A DNA stretch of 64,000 bases from Diphasiastrum complanatum (GCA_029204225.1 MU832044.1:1-64000), one strand, 5' to 3'. Numbered from the stretch's first letter, positions 33,000-43,559 are shown. Numbers and translations: made by a program. Notes: generated by a model not told the origin, from the sequence alone.

Positions 33000-34040
33000 T
33001 GATTTTTTTTAGGGTCACTACATGGACTTCTCGAGAAAAGATGTTTCTTTTATTTTTTCGGAAAGAAGTGGTTGCATTCAAAAATGTCTTAATTGTTGAA
33101 TCAAGTGAAACATGTTTTTTCAGAGAAGTTGGTACGGATAAAAGTGTGGTTCTAATTTCAAAGGTGTTTAAAATAGATTGCCCTTTGTCATACCCTCCGA
33201 TTTTGATCGCCTAGGAGACGTTTACAACTATATTTCCATTGATGTCATTTCAAAAAAAATCTTGTGGGATAATGCAGATATTGTCAAAATGAATGAACTC
33301 ATTCTTGCCAACAGTCCATTTTACAACATTGATGACGTTGTTGATTGTATGGATTTTGAAGGGATAGTAGTTTTCATTGCTAAATTCAAAGGCTACTATC
33401 TCAGTGAAAAACAATCGCTTATTATCGTGAAGGAAGTAACTATAATTCGGATATCTTGACATATGTCGATGATGTGGTCACTCGTACTAATATATCTGCA
33501 TCAGCATATAAGTCGAATATTTTTACAAGTGTGGAGGATGTTGGAGAGGTTGTTGATAACAACAAAAATAAAAGATGTCATTCTGAAATCAACATTCAAA
33601 CAAAGTGCACACCGAAATCGTCAATTTTCGTAAGTGCAAATGCATCCACCTGACATAATTCAGAATTTTTGAAATTCAATTTTGATGAACATGATTACAC
33701 AAGCAACATATTATATGATGTTAATATGACAAATGATCCTACATGATCAAGATGGTCACAAGTAAATGAACTTTTGGAAGATCTACAAAGAGAGTCTTAA
33801 GTATGTCCAACATCCTTTGGAACTACTCAGAGTTTAAAAAAAAAAACGTGTGCTTGTCTATGTTGCACCAAAAAAAATAGAATATGTTTTATCGTCAAAA
33901 AATATAAAGAAAACATTGATGCAACCATGTTGTAGTAAGTTATGCATTTGACAAATTACCTACAAAGAATGTGAAGACTTGTGACTAGGTGTGTGGAGAA
34001 AACGAGGAGCTGACAAGCACAATCAATCATTGCAGATGTT
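33000..34040 (+). other. Weak plus-strand frames upstream of a transposase-like gene
   Basis: Frames at 32999-33214, 33178-33459 and 33456-33653 overlap end to end, as broken pieces of one protein might. I see A-N-S-P-F-Y-N-I-D-D-V-V and C-M-D-F-E-G-I-V but no recognisable family. They could be the N-terminal half of the element gene that follows. Confidence 0.3.
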
Positions 34041-34044
34041 CACA

Positions 34045-35015
34045 TGTTTTTTTTAAAGACGAGAAATGTTAGACACAATGTTTGATATTTTGGACAAACC
34101 TAAATTGTGTTTCAAACCTACGTTGGATGGTAAAGCTATATGCATAAAAGCATATTAGAATCTATTGGAAATCTCCCATGGAATGTTTTGGCAAGTTATT
34201 GTTGAGGCACATTATTCCATTGTATACAAGTTTCATGGAAACACCGGCACACTCAAACAACGTGGACATTCTTTGAAAGGGTTGGCAGTAATGCGTGGGA
34301 TTTTGGAAAAGCATGCATTGCCTCAACCACATCTGCAAAATAAATCAAAAGATGTCGTTGTTATTTGCGAACATCATCTCCCACTTGACATGCATAAACG
34401 TGACGTCTTCAAAACTATAAGAACACAACTTAAAGATGCATGTATTTATGAAGTTTCAAGATTCACGCTCTACAATATATGGAAACAAGAGTTTGGACAT
34501 GTCAAGTCTCCAACTAGACAAAGAATGTCCAAATGCAAAACATGTGACAATCTTAAAAATGCAATAGAGACAACTTCTGACATTAGGATGCATGATCGCT
34601 ATATTGCATTGAGAGGTCATCATCTACATCATGTTTTTGATTCTAGAAAATTGTATGCATATTAAAAAGAAGAGCCAAGATCCCATCATGAGCAGTCATT
34701 GTGTTTTATCATCGATGGAATGGATCAAAATACAAAAAAATTACCATGTTTCAGCAAGACGACTCCTAGATTAAAGGGCAATCAATTTTTGAAAACACAT
34801 GTTTGTGGGGTATTGGTTCATGGATTCAAGTTGCTCTGTGATGTTTGGATTGATACCTTGCATGCTCACGACAATCAAGTTGCCACATCAATAATGCGAG
34901 CAATAAGAAAGGTACAAGCATCACGTAAAACCTTATCTCCGATCTTACATATTCAAGCTGACAATTGTTAGAGGGAGAATAAGAACAAATTTAATTTTTG
35001 GTCTTTGTTGTTCTG
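34045..35015 (+). pseudogene. DUF7869-type transposon-associated protein remnant
   Basis: The frame from about 34,165 contains H-G-N-T-G and P-L-D-M-H-K-R-D-V-F. It continues with I-Y-E-V-S-R-F-T-L-Y-N-I-W and the zinc-like C-K-T-C-D-N-L. After a TAA near 34,663 come F-I-I-D-G-M-D-Q-N, K-T-H-V-C-G-V-L-V-H-G-F, and finally I-Q-A-D-N-C, a stop, then R-E-N-K-N-K. The D-x-x-D-Q start and the closing D-N-C-x-R-E-N-K-N are, from memory, hallmarks of a large family (DUF7869) of presumed DDE-type mobile-element proteins in algae, ferns, mosses, fungi and oomycetes. Two in-frame stops, and fusion to copia RT at about 35,016, show it is dead. Confidence 0.65.
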
Positions 35016-36060
35016 ATAGAGAATGGTTTCATTCCAAACTCGGCAGACTCAAATGTCTATTTCAAGTCTGTATCAAATTACTTCATCATCATCACTCTCT
35101 ACGTAGATGATACACACTTATTCAGTAATAATTTGAATCTGATGAAGGATACAAAATGCATGCTGGCCCACGAATACAAGATGACTGACATGGGTCCAGC
35201 CCACTATTGTCTCAGAATCCAGATTCAATGAGATCGACCCAGTAGAATGATTTTTATTAGTCAGCAACGATATCTCAACAACATGTTGGAAAAGTATGGA
35301 ATGGCCAACTACAAACCAAGTCACTTTTCACTCGACCTTGGACTAAAGCTATCAAAGAAATAGTCTCCTCAAACCGAGGCAAAAAAGGAGGAGATGAAGT
35401 GCTACTCCTTTCAATCCATCATCGGCTCACTGATGTACGCAATGATCTGCACGCGACCAGACCTTGCATATTCGATCACTACACTCAGCCAATTCTTGTC
35501 AAATCCAGGCTTAACTCATTGGAAGGCACTAATAAAGTTCATGAAGTACATCCAAGCAACAAAAACTCTCAGCATCTGCTACGGAGGTAGCCACATTGCC
35601 AATATCCTCGAAGCCTACACAAATGCAGATTGGACAGGAGATGTCGACACCAGAAAATCAACTTCTGGATTTGTATTTTTATACAACCAAGGCCCAATCT
35701 CATGGAACAGTTGGAAGCAAACCTCAGTTGCATTATCATCAACGGAATCCAAATACATAGCTGCCATCAATGCAACCAAAGAGGCGATCTGGCTAAGGCA
35801 ACTGCTTGCAGACCTCAAACTTGCACAACCACTTCCTACAACAATCTAGTTTGATAATCAAAGCACAATAGCGCTATCTCTCAATCCGAGATTTCACTCT
35901 TGAAACAAACATATAGAAATCAGGTATCATTACCTTAGAGAGAAAGTGCACAGCAAGGAAGTAGAACTAGTTTTATGTAGAACAAACTACATGGCAGTAG
36001 ATTACTTCTCAAGGCTCTATCAAAGGAGCAACATTTTAGATTCAACGATATGTTAAATTT
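35016..36060 (+). pseudogene. Ty1/copia RT C-terminus and RNase H
   Basis: G-F-I-P-N-S-A-D-S-N-V-Y-F and L-Y-V-D-D-T-H-L-F (RT box Y-V-D-D retained) are followed by M-T-D-M-G-P-A-H-Y. Then come a break, I-G-S-L-M-Y-A, the RNase H block A-D-W-T-G-D-V-D-T-R-K-S-T-S-G-F, and A-L-S-S-T-E-S-K-Y (E retained). A stop, F-D-N-Q-S-T-I-A-L-S and I-R-Y-H-Y-L-R-E complete it. Several stops inactivate it. A polypurine tract and LTR follow, so it is the 3' end of an element whose 5' part is replaced by the DUF7869-type remnant. Confidence 0.85.
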
Positions 36061-36089
36061 GAAGATCAAAGTTTTTCAAGATTCTCATT

Positions 36090-36178
36090 AAGGAGGAGTG
36101 TTAGATTTCTTATGCTTAGTCTTAAAAATCATTAAGTAATGAGCATCTTGAAAACAGAAGGTCGACAACATGATTTTG
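36090..36178 (+). mobile_element. Polypurine tract and first 80 bp of a split 3' LTR
   Basis: AAGGAGGAG is directly followed by TGTTAGATTTCTTATGC. The LTR is interrupted after 80 bp by a younger copia insertion and resumes at 42412. The last five bases, TTTTG, are duplicated on the other side of the insertion. Confidence 0.9.
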
Positions 36179-36913
36179 TGTTGAATTTCACACGTGTGGA
36201 CTGTCCACTACATGTACTTGTGATCTCCTAAGGTGTGTAGATGCACCAAGATCAAGACTAGATTGAGATTCAAGATCAATCTTGAATCCTATGGCAAAAA
36301 CACACTACTACATGCATTCAATCACTTCCAACTCTCACTCACACGTGTGGGAAGTATTCAAAACACAATCTAAGTAAAAACAAGCTGCTCTCCTCGGGTA
36401 GAGAGAGAAAATACATCATGAGCTCTTGGGTAGAGAGAAAGCTAGAAATCCAATAACTCACAAAATCCATGAAATCACCAAATCAATTGGCTTCAAAATG
36501 AGGAGTACAATGATACTAGTAGGTCCACGAGCTACCACTATGCTTAACTATGATTGGACCATATTTTGTCACCTCTTGATCCTATTGGATCATTGATCCA
36601 TGCACCTCTTAATTCTATTGGACTATATTCAAGCACACCTCAATTTCCTATTGGACCTCACAAGGTTCCACCTCTAAATCCTATTGGACCTCTTGGAATT
36701 CATCAAACAAAAACTTTACACTTTTCTACACTCTAATTGGCAAGTGTTTAGCCTCTTACTCTATTTTGGCTCAATAGTGACATTACAAGTGGAAATGCAT
36801 AATTTGCCATCTATGCCAAATTTATTCCTATCAACATCCTACACCTAGATGCTTGATGTAAAAAACATAAGACCCCTATATCTAACATAGATAATCTTTT
36901 TCAATTCTTCACA
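36179..36913 (-). repeat. 3' LTR of the complete copia element
   Basis: On the minus strand it starts TGTGAAGAATTG and ends GAAATTCAACA. The 60-codon frame at 36554-36736 repeats in the other LTR and is not a gene; it arises from a degenerate short repeat around CCTATTGGACC. Confidence 0.95.
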
Positions 36914-36922
36914 CTCCTCCTA
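36914..36922 (-). promoter_or_regulatory. Polypurine tract
   Basis: Minus strand TAGGAGGAG abuts the LTR start, the usual primer for plus-strand DNA synthesis. Confidence 0.85.
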
Positions 36923-36931
36923 AAAAATTAT

Positions 36932-38518
36932 CTATGAAGATTTGAGCATTGATCTTGATATAACTCCAAGATTAGATCTATGCTTGATGAAAGCACTTTT
37001 GCTCAAAGGCTTGGTGAGTAGATCGGCAATACAAGAGGACGAGTTGACATGCTCCAAATAGATTTCTCCTCCAATAAGCTTTTCTCTCACAAAATGGTGT
37101 GCCACTTCTATGTGCTTGCTTCTTGCATGAAATATGGGATTATTGGCAAGAGCTTGGGCCGAGATATTATCACACTTGATCATTGGTAGATCATCCTCCT
37201 TGATGCACTTTAGTTCCACTAATAACCTCTTGATCCAAAGCACTTCTTTGGTAGTTGTAGTGAGTGCTTTGTACTCGGCCTCACATAAAGAGAGAGATAT
37301 AGTATCTTGCTTTTTGGAAAGCCAAGATATTAGATTGCCTCCAAGAAAGATAGTGTATGCACTAATAGACTTTCGATCCATCTTGTCACTTGCAAAGTCC
37401 GAATCCGAGTAGCCAATAATGGATAGATCTTCACTTTTATAGAGTAGACCATAATCACAAGATGAAGATACATATCTTAGAATCCTCTTGGCCATCTTCC
37501 AATGATGGATCTTAGGATCTTGCATAAATTGACTCAATTTGTGCACACAAAAACTAAGATCGGGCCTAGTAATGGTAAGCCAAATCAAGGAGCCTACAAG
37601 ACTCCTAAAAAGTGTGATGTCCTCAAAGGATCTTTCATCACCTTTATTAGGATCTTTTACAATTTGCTCCATTGGAGTATCTATGCTCTTAGAATTTTCC
37701 ATATGGAATTTTTTCAACATAGAGTGAGCATATCTAGATTGGCATATAAAGACATGATTTTCATAAAAATCAATTTCTAGGCCTAGGATGTAATGTATCT
37801 CTCCTAGATCTTGCATTTTAAACTCACATCCAAGTGCTAGCTTGGTTTCACCAACTAGCTTGATACAACTTCCACAAAGAATAATGTCATCAACATAAAT
37901 TAGAAGAATGACAATATTGCTATCAACAAACTTTAGATACATGGAAGGATCATAGTCACTAAGAGTAAATCCTAGTGAGATAAGAAAAGAGTTAACTCTT
38001 GAATACCATGATCTTGGTGCTTGCTTGAGTCCATAAAGACTTTTGAAGAGCAAGCACACTTTGGACTCATCCTTGATGAATCCTTGAGGTTGTTCCATAT
38101 AGATCTCCTCCTCAAGATAACCATTTAGATAAGCATTGGATACATCTAATTGGAACACCTTCCACTTGAAAAAACAAGCAAGAGAAATAAGAATTCTTAT
38201 TGTCACCATCTTTGCAACAGGTGAAAAGGTCTCCTCATAATCAAGATCGTGGATTTGAGCAATTCCTTTGGCACATAATCTTGCTTTATGCTTGTTGATG
38301 GTGCCATCATCATTGAACTTGATCCGAAATACCCACTTGCAACCAATCACATGCTTGTTGGATGGAGGATCCACAAGCTCCCAAGTATTGTTGGTGATCA
38401 ATGCATCATACTCTTGCTTCATGGCATCATACCACTCCTTGGTATTGAGTGCCTCTTGTACATTCTTTGGCTCTTCATGAGAGACATAAAAAACATAATT
38501 AGTGGAATCAAGATCCAC
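36932..38518 (-). CDS. copia pol, RT and RNase H part
   Basis: 528 codons without a stop. RT begins E-E-P-K-N-V-Q-E-A-L and W-E-L-V-D-P-P-S-N-K. It continues with K-A-R-L-C-A-K-G, Q-L-D-V-S-N-A-Y-L-N-G, L-Y-G-L-K-Q-A-P-R-S-W and the catalytic L-I-Y-V-D-D-I-I-L. RNase H follows: G-Y-S-D-S-D-F-A-S-D, L-S-L-C-E-A-E-Y and K-C-D-N-I-S-A-Q-A-L, with all acidic catalytic residues in place. The C-terminus ends close to the polypurine tract. The frame is the same as that of the protease-integrase part, but a short hinge with stops separates them, so this piece alone has no natural start. It would copy element RNA into DNA inside cytoplasmic particles. Confidence 0.93.
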   Translation of the reverse strand: MDLDSTNYVFYVSHEEPKNVQEALNTKEWYDAMKQEYDALITNNTWELVDPPSNKHVIGCKWVFRIKFNDDGTINKHKARLCAKGIAQIHDLDYEETFSPVAKMVTIRILISLACFFKWKVFQLDVSNAYLNGYLEEEIYMEQPQGFIKDESKVCLLFKSLYGLKQAPRSWYSRVNSFLISLGFTLSDYDPSMYLKFVDSNIVILLIYVDDIILCGSCIKLVGETKLALGCEFKMQDLGEIHYILGLEIDFYENHVFICQSRYAHSMLKKFHMENSKSIDTPMEQIVKDPNKGDERSFEDITLFRSLVGSLIWLTITRPDLSFCVHKLSQFMQDPKIHHWKMAKRILRYVSSSCDYGLLYKSEDLSIIGYSDSDFASDKMDRKSISAYTIFLGGNLISWLSKKQDTISLSLCEAEYKALTTTTKEVLWIKRLLVELKCIKEDDLPMIKCDNISAQALANNPIFHARSKHIEVAHHFVREKLIGGEIYLEHVNSSSCIADLLTKPLSKSAFIKHRSNLGVISRSMLKSS

Positions 38519-38740
38519 TTGTTTGCCTTTGTCAACATATGCCTCTTAGACTCGGATCTATCTCTCATGGATCTTCTTGGTGAAAAAATCCGAGGAGAGT
38601 CTTCTTCAAATCTCGACCCCATCACATCATGATTGTCTTCAAAATCAATAATTGATGATGCATCCATAGATTTCTTGATCTCGGCCTCTTCAAATGATGA
38701 GTTGATCTTCATGAAAGACAACATCTCTACTTTCAATAAC
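38519..38740 (-). other. Damaged integrase-RT hinge
   Basis: After R-V-F-I-L-S-T-S the pol frame meets TAA, then V-I-E-S-R-D-V-V-F-H-E-D (normal hinge), then TGA. The expected acidic continuation (E-E-A-E-I-K-K-S-M-D) is in another frame before the original frame resumes at D-L-D-S-T-N-Y-V-F. So there are at least two stops and one pair of compensating frame changes. Confidence 0.8.
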
Positions 38741-40330
38741 TTAAGAAGTAGAGAGTATAAAGACTCTATAGGCCTTCTTGGTGGATGAGTATCCAACCAT
38801 GATCCCTTTGCATGCACTAGGATCTTCCTTCTTCCTTGTTTCCAAGGGAATATGGACAAAGCATAAGCATCCAAAAACTCTAAGGTGATCAACCTTAGGC
38901 TTCTTCAAAAATAAGATTTCATATGGTGACTTTCCTCCAAGAGCCATATGGTGGAGCCTATTGCAAACATAATTTGCACAATTAACGACTTCTCCCCAAA
39001 AATCTTTGGGCAAAGATGCCTCAATTCTCATAGATTTTGCACATTCACATAGAGATCTATTCTTTCTCTCGGCCACTCCATTTTGAGATGGAGAGTAGGC
39101 ACAAGAAAACTCTCTTTTAATGCCTTCAAGCTCACAAAAATCTTGAAATTTATTGGAGATATATTCACCACCTCCATCACTTCTAAGAGCTTTAATCTTG
39201 AATGAGAATTGCTTCTCTACATAAGCTTTGAAAATAAGGAAATGATCAAACACCATAGATTTTGAAGCAAGAAGATATATCCAAGTGAATCTTGTGTAAT
39301 CATCAATGAAAGTAACAAAACAAGTGGCTCCTCCCTTGCTTGTAGTTGATGAGAAATGCACATCCGAGTGGATTAACTCCAAAGGATGCTTGCTTTTGAT
39401 AGAAGATCTTGTAAATGGCTTTTTGTGAGATTTAGCAATAGCACAAGCCTCACAAGGCTTGATCTTCTTGGAAAATGACTTTGGCAAGCCAATAGCTTTG
39501 GATTCTTTGATCATAGAGAGCATGGATTTGTAGTTGGGATGTCCCAACCTCCTATGCCATAATTCCTCCATAGAGAGCTTGTTCACAAGAGCAACATTAC
39601 TAGCATTCACATACTCATTTGGATCTAGTTTATAGATGCCACCAAATCTAGATCCTAATGCAAGTATCTCATCATTCTTCTTGATAGTGCAAGTATCAAC
39701 ATTGAATTTTACATCAAGGCCATTATCAAGAAATTGGCCAGCACTAATAAGATTCTTGGTAAGCTTAGGTACATAAAGAACTCTAAAGAGAGAAAGAACT
39801 TTAGAGGATGCAAGCTTCAAGGGAATGTTCCCTATGCCTTCAATAGGACATTCAAAATCATTTGCAGTGTATATTGATTTCTTGACTCCATCATAAGGTG
39901 CAATAGAAGAGAAAGAGTCCTTGGAGCTACACATATGTGAAGAGGCTCCACTATCAATATACCATAGGCCGTCCTTCTTGAAAGGAGTAGATGGGAAACT
40001 AGAGACCATAAGAGATCCCTCTCCATCACTTGCAATAGTGTCTTCCTTCTCATTGGTAATATTGGCTTGCTTGAGTTGATTCTTCTTTTTGAAGCAATTG
40101 GTGGCATAATGACCTTTCTTGCCACAATAAAAGCACTTGATCTTCTTCTTCTTGAGCTTGGATGATGAAGCATTAGAGGAATCATCTTCCTCCTCATCTT
40201 TGTCTTTGGATTTGACTTTGTCCTTGCTTGAGGATTGTTGATGTTGGTTCTTGCTCCTCCCTTTGTGCTTATCCTTGGCAAAGAGAGCTTTGCCATCATT
40301 ATGAGTGAGAGAAAGCTTGTCCATCCTCAA
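38741..40330 (-). CDS. copia gag tail, protease and integrase part
   Basis: 529 codons. Near residue 65 is the knuckle C-F-Y-C-G-K-K-G-H-Y-A-T-N-C (CX2CX4HX4C). Near 125 is the protease active site W-Y-I-D-S-G-A-S-S-H-M. GAG-pre-integrase follows with L-W-H-R-R-L-G-H-P-N and C-E-A-C-A-I-A-K. The integrase core has D in L-I-H-S-D-V-H, D in L-R-S-D-G-G-G-E-Y and E in G-V-A-E-R-K-N-R, so the D-D-E triad is complete. It is in frame with the gag frame upstream, separated only by a TAA at 40349-40351. Confidence 0.93.
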   Translation of the reverse strand: MRMDKLSLTHNDGKALFAKDKHKGRSKNQHQQSSSKDKVKSKDKDEEEDDSSNASSSKLKKKKIKCFYCGKKGHYATNCFKKKNQLKQANITNEKEDTIASDGEGSLMVSSFPSTPFKKDGLWYIDSGASSHMCSSKDSFSSIAPYDGVKKSIYTANDFECPIEGIGNIPLKLASSKVLSLFRVLYVPKLTKNLISAGQFLDNGLDVKFNVDTCTIKKNDEILALGSRFGGIYKLDPNEYVNASNVALVNKLSMEELWHRRLGHPNYKSMLSMIKESKAIGLPKSFSKKIKPCEACAIAKSHKKPFTRSSIKSKHPLELIHSDVHFSSTTSKGGATCFVTFIDDYTRFTWIYLLASKSMVFDHFLIFKAYVEKQFSFKIKALRSDGGGEYISNKFQDFCELEGIKREFSCAYSPSQNGVAERKNRSLCECAKSMRIEASLPKDFWGEVVNCANYVCNRLHHMALGGKSPYEILFLKKPKVDHLRVFGCLCFVHIPLETRKKEDPSACKGIMVGYSSTKKAYRVFILSTS

Positions 40331-40348
40331 GAGCTTGTACTCTTGTCT

Positions 40349-40912
40349 TTATTCTTCTGAAATTAGCACACTTTGGAGAGCCTCCAAACTTGGTAGCTCC
40401 TCCTTAATGGCATAGGATTGGACAAGGTTATCAAATTCACTTCTCAAGCCATTGAGAATGACTTGAACTAGCTCATTTTGATTGATGGAATCACCAATGC
40501 AAGCAAGCTCTCTATGAATATCTTTTACTCTCAAAACATAACTAGATGCACTCTCATCACTCTTTTGGCTACTTTGAAAGATTTGATTCTTAAGAGTGAG
40601 AAGCCTAGAGGTATTCTTAGCCTCGTAGATAGTCTTGAGACAATCCCAAGCTTCTTTGGCTGTTGTACAAGTACCTATCTCCCTCAATATCTCATTAGAG
40701 ACATTCATCTTAATGTAGTGGAGAGCCATCCTAGCTCTCTTTTTGTATTTTTGAACCTCTTGAAGAACTTGTGGTTCTTCTTCAAGGCCAAGAACTATGT
40801 CCATCACGTCTTGAAGGATCAAGATGGACTCCATCCTCATTTTCCAAATTGAATAATTTGAAGTGGTCAATCTTTCACTTGGTTCCAACAAGGATGAACC
40901 CATTGAAGACAT
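40349..40912 (-). CDS. copia gag capsid domain
   Basis: From the first ATG (40912; the frame is open a little further upstream but without ATG) the protein reads L-T-T-S-N-Y-S-I-W-K-M-R-M-E, E-A-W-D-C-L-K-T-I-Y, and L-T-L-K-N-Q-I-F-Q, the UBN2-type gag. It stops at TAA after S-V-L-I-S-E-E. The next codons continue the gag in the same frame into the zinc knuckle. A single stop thus separates capsid from nucleocapsid and pol. Whether this is a mutation or a deliberate gag/pol boundary cannot be told from one copy. Confidence 0.9.
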   Translation of the reverse strand: MSSMGSSLLEPSERLTTSNYSIWKMRMESILILQDVMDIVLGLEEEPQVLQEVQKYKKRARMALHYIKMNVSNEILREIGTCTTAKEAWDCLKTIYEAKNTSRLLTLKNQIFQSSQKSDESASSYVLRVKDIHRELACIGDSINQNELVQVILNGLRSEFDNLVQSYAIKEELPSLEALQSVLISEE

Positions 40913-41656
40913 TTGAAGTGAAGAAAACTCAAATGATGAACAATAAATGTTGTTACACACTTTCAATAGGATCCAATAATTGAGTACTATCTCCTCCTAT
41001 GAAAGATCTTACAACAATTTGTGAATTGATTCTCACTAGCTACTCAAATCTCTCTAAAACAAGATCTATTTCAAATCAAATGATGGAGTATAGGCAAAGT
41101 TAGGATCTAACACTCTTAGCACGTGTGAAATACACTAAGAAACCAAATTTGACTCAAATACAATGATATTGCATGAAACAAAATGGCTAAGATCTCAAAA
41201 CAGTGCCTAGATCACATATAGATGAGAATGGCAAGCATACAACTGTGATTTTGGATCAACCAAGCAATCTCTTGACCAAACCAAATGTGTCCACCCAGGT
41301 CTAGGTGCCCTACCTAACCCTCTTCAAAAGCTTATAACTTTTGATTGGCTCAACCAAATGGAATGAAACTGATTGCAACAGAAACTAGACAAAAATAGCT
41401 TCAAAACAAGATATCAAGCAAGATAAATGGATCAAACATGAGAGAGAACTTCCAAACTGAAATTGGATGTTCCTCACACGTGTCTGAGCCCTTGATTTCG
41501 TACAGTACCAGGTCAGACCCAATCAATGTCCTTTTGATCTCTTTTGATCCAAGATTGAACAAGATAGCTAGGAAAATGGGCCTTGACAACTTCTAGCTCA
41601 AGATTGATGAAATTTTTTTCACTTAGATGGATCAAAATGCATGGTAACCTTAGGTA

Positions 41657-41669
41657 GGCTCTGATACCA
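41657..41669 (-). promoter_or_regulatory. Primer binding site (initiator tRNA-Met)
   Basis: The reverse complement of GGCTCTGATACCA is TGGTATCAGAGCC, directly next to the LTR end. It primes minus-strand DNA synthesis. Confidence 0.95.
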
Positions 41670-42406
41670 TGTTGAATTTCACACGTGTAGACTGTCCACT
41701 ACATGTACTTGTGATCTCCTAAGGTGTGTAGATGCACCAAGATCAAGACTAGATTGAGATTCAAGATCAATCTTGAATCCTATGGCAAAAACACACTACT
41801 ACATGCATTCAATCACTTCCAACTCTCACTCACACGTGTGGGAAGTATTCAAAACATAATCTAAGTAAAAACAAGCTGCTCTCCTCGGGTAGAGAGAGAA
41901 AATGCATCATGAGCTCTCGAGTAGAGAGAGAAAGCTAGAAATCCAATAACTCACAAAATCCATGAAATCACCAAATCAATTGGCTTCAAAATAAGGAGTA
42001 CAATGATACTAGTAGGTCCACGAGCTACCAATATGCTTAACTATGATTGGACCATATTTTGTCACCTCTTGATCCTATTGGATCATTGATCCATGCACCT
42101 CTTAATTCTATTGGACTATATTCAAGCACACCTCAATTTCCTATTGGACCTCACAAGGTTCCACCTCTAAATCCTATTGGACCTCTTGGAATTCATCAAA
42201 CAAAAACTTTACACTTGTCTACACTCTAATTGGCAAGTGTTTAGCCTCTTACTCTATTTTGGCTCAATAGTGACATTACAAGTGGAAATGCATAATTTGC
42301 CATCTATGCCAAATTTATTCCTATCAACATCCTACACCTAGATGCTTGATGTAAAAAACAAAAGACCCCTATATCTAACATAGATAATCTTTTTCAATTC
42401 TTCACA
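41670..42406 (-). repeat. 5' LTR of the complete copia element
   Basis: 737 bp, nearly identical to the other LTR, including the CACACGTGTG palindromes near the end. It should carry the element's promoter and polyadenylation signal. Confidence 0.95.
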
Positions 42407-42411
42407 TTTTG

Positions 42412-43189
42412 GACCTTCGCATTTTTTCCTTGTCTTAAAACGATTTAAGGCACTTTTTGCTTTTTCCGCCTTCTTTGCCCTTTCTTGTGCCTACACAAAA
42501 AATTCGACACACTAGCCAGAATGACTTAGAAACCATTTTTGGACCACCTTTGTCTTTTTCACCTCTTTGTGAAAAATGCGACAAAGCACCCAAAATGCCT
42601 TAAAATCACTTTTTGGGCACCTTCACCTTTTTTGGTTTTCTTCGCTGCCTTTAGTCTAAGGCACCTTCACCTTCCTCGCTGCCTTCAGTGTAAGGCACTG
42701 TTTTGGCTTTTTCTCCTTTTTCGGCTTCTTGCTGTCTTAAATCTAAGGGCACCTTAAGGATTTACACACCTTAAGTCTAAGGGCACCTTCAGGATTTGCA
42801 TACCTTCAGTCTAACAGGCACCTTCGGGTTTTTCGGGTTTTTTGCGTTTTTGCTACATTGGAAGACCGACATCGCAACTTATCATCAACCCTAAAATAGC
42901 TTGAGAAACAAATATCCTAAGGGCTGTTACCAACTTTTGTATAGATGCAAAACTAGAGTAAATGGCAACTAAGGCATGAGATATTTTTCTCTCAACACAC
43001 TATATCGCAATTTTCATGAAAGTGCAAAAAAGGCGAAAAAGATGAAAGTGCCTCAAAAATGGGTAAGGCATAAAAAAATCTCAAAGGGAAAAATGTGAAG
43101 GTCCAAAAACATGTAGTCAACATTCGGTTTTAGAGATGCTCATTACTTGAACAATTTTTTCATTAAGGTTGAGCATAAGAAATCTAACA
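42412..43189 (+). mobile_element. Rest of the split 3' LTR of the older copia
   Basis: Its end GCATAAGAAATCTAACA (43173-43189) is the exact reverse complement of the first 17 bases of the LTR piece at 36099. Together the two pieces give an LTR of about 858 bp with unusually long 17-bp terminal inverted repeats. Inside, a 30-35-bp unit with CTAAGGGCACCTT and GGATTT repeats about three times (42,735-42,830). Confidence 0.85.
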
Positions 43190-43440
43190 TTTGGGTCGGC
43201 CTAGGATGCTATTGGCTGGTCCAGGGGGTAAATGTGTTGCTGCTCATCTTGAAGACATGTTGATGTATGGCTTTTGGGTAGCCTAGGATGCTATTGGCTG
43301 GTCCATTGGTCTTTGTGTAACCAGAAATGCTGAGTTCGAAGAATGGGGACCATTCTTTACCTGTGAAGGTCACCACTATTTGCGGGGAAAAATGCCTCTT
43401 TTTCAAGTTATTTTTGACAGAAAATCATCGCCGCACACTA
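43190..43440. repeat. Duplicated CCTAGGATGCTATTGGCTGG segment
   Basis: The 20-mer CCTAGGATGCTATTGGCTGG occurs at about 43,200 and 43,281 inside a 70-80-bp partial duplication. No gene is present. Confidence 0.8.
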
Positions 43441-43559
43441 TTATGCCAATGCAAAACTGATTAAAACTAACGCGTAAATGGCCCATTATGGCCGGTTGTA
43501 CTTTTATTGACATTCTATCTATTTATTAATTTATGTTGGACTTATAATTATTTAAGAGG

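Larger units (their letters stand above)
36179..42406 (-). mobile_element. Complete Ty1/copia retrotransposon, young insertion
   Basis: A 6,228-bp element with two LTRs (735 and 737 bp) that differ by roughly nine substitutions and a 2-bp indel by my reading, a primer binding site, a polypurine tract and a flanking 5-bp duplication TTTTG (36174-36178 and 42407-42411). The order on the minus strand is LTR, PBS, about 0.75-kb leader, gag, zinc knuckle, protease, integrase, RT, RNase H, PPT, LTR. That is the Ty1/copia (Pseudoviridae) order, with integrase before RT. It is nearly intact, but stops and a frame change lie in the coding part, so the copy is probably non-autonomous now. Confidence 0.97.

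Noticed and set aside
36554-36736. 60-codon ORF, also at 42047-42229
   Set aside because: The two copies lie in the two LTRs of one element, so this is LTR sequence rather than a gene.
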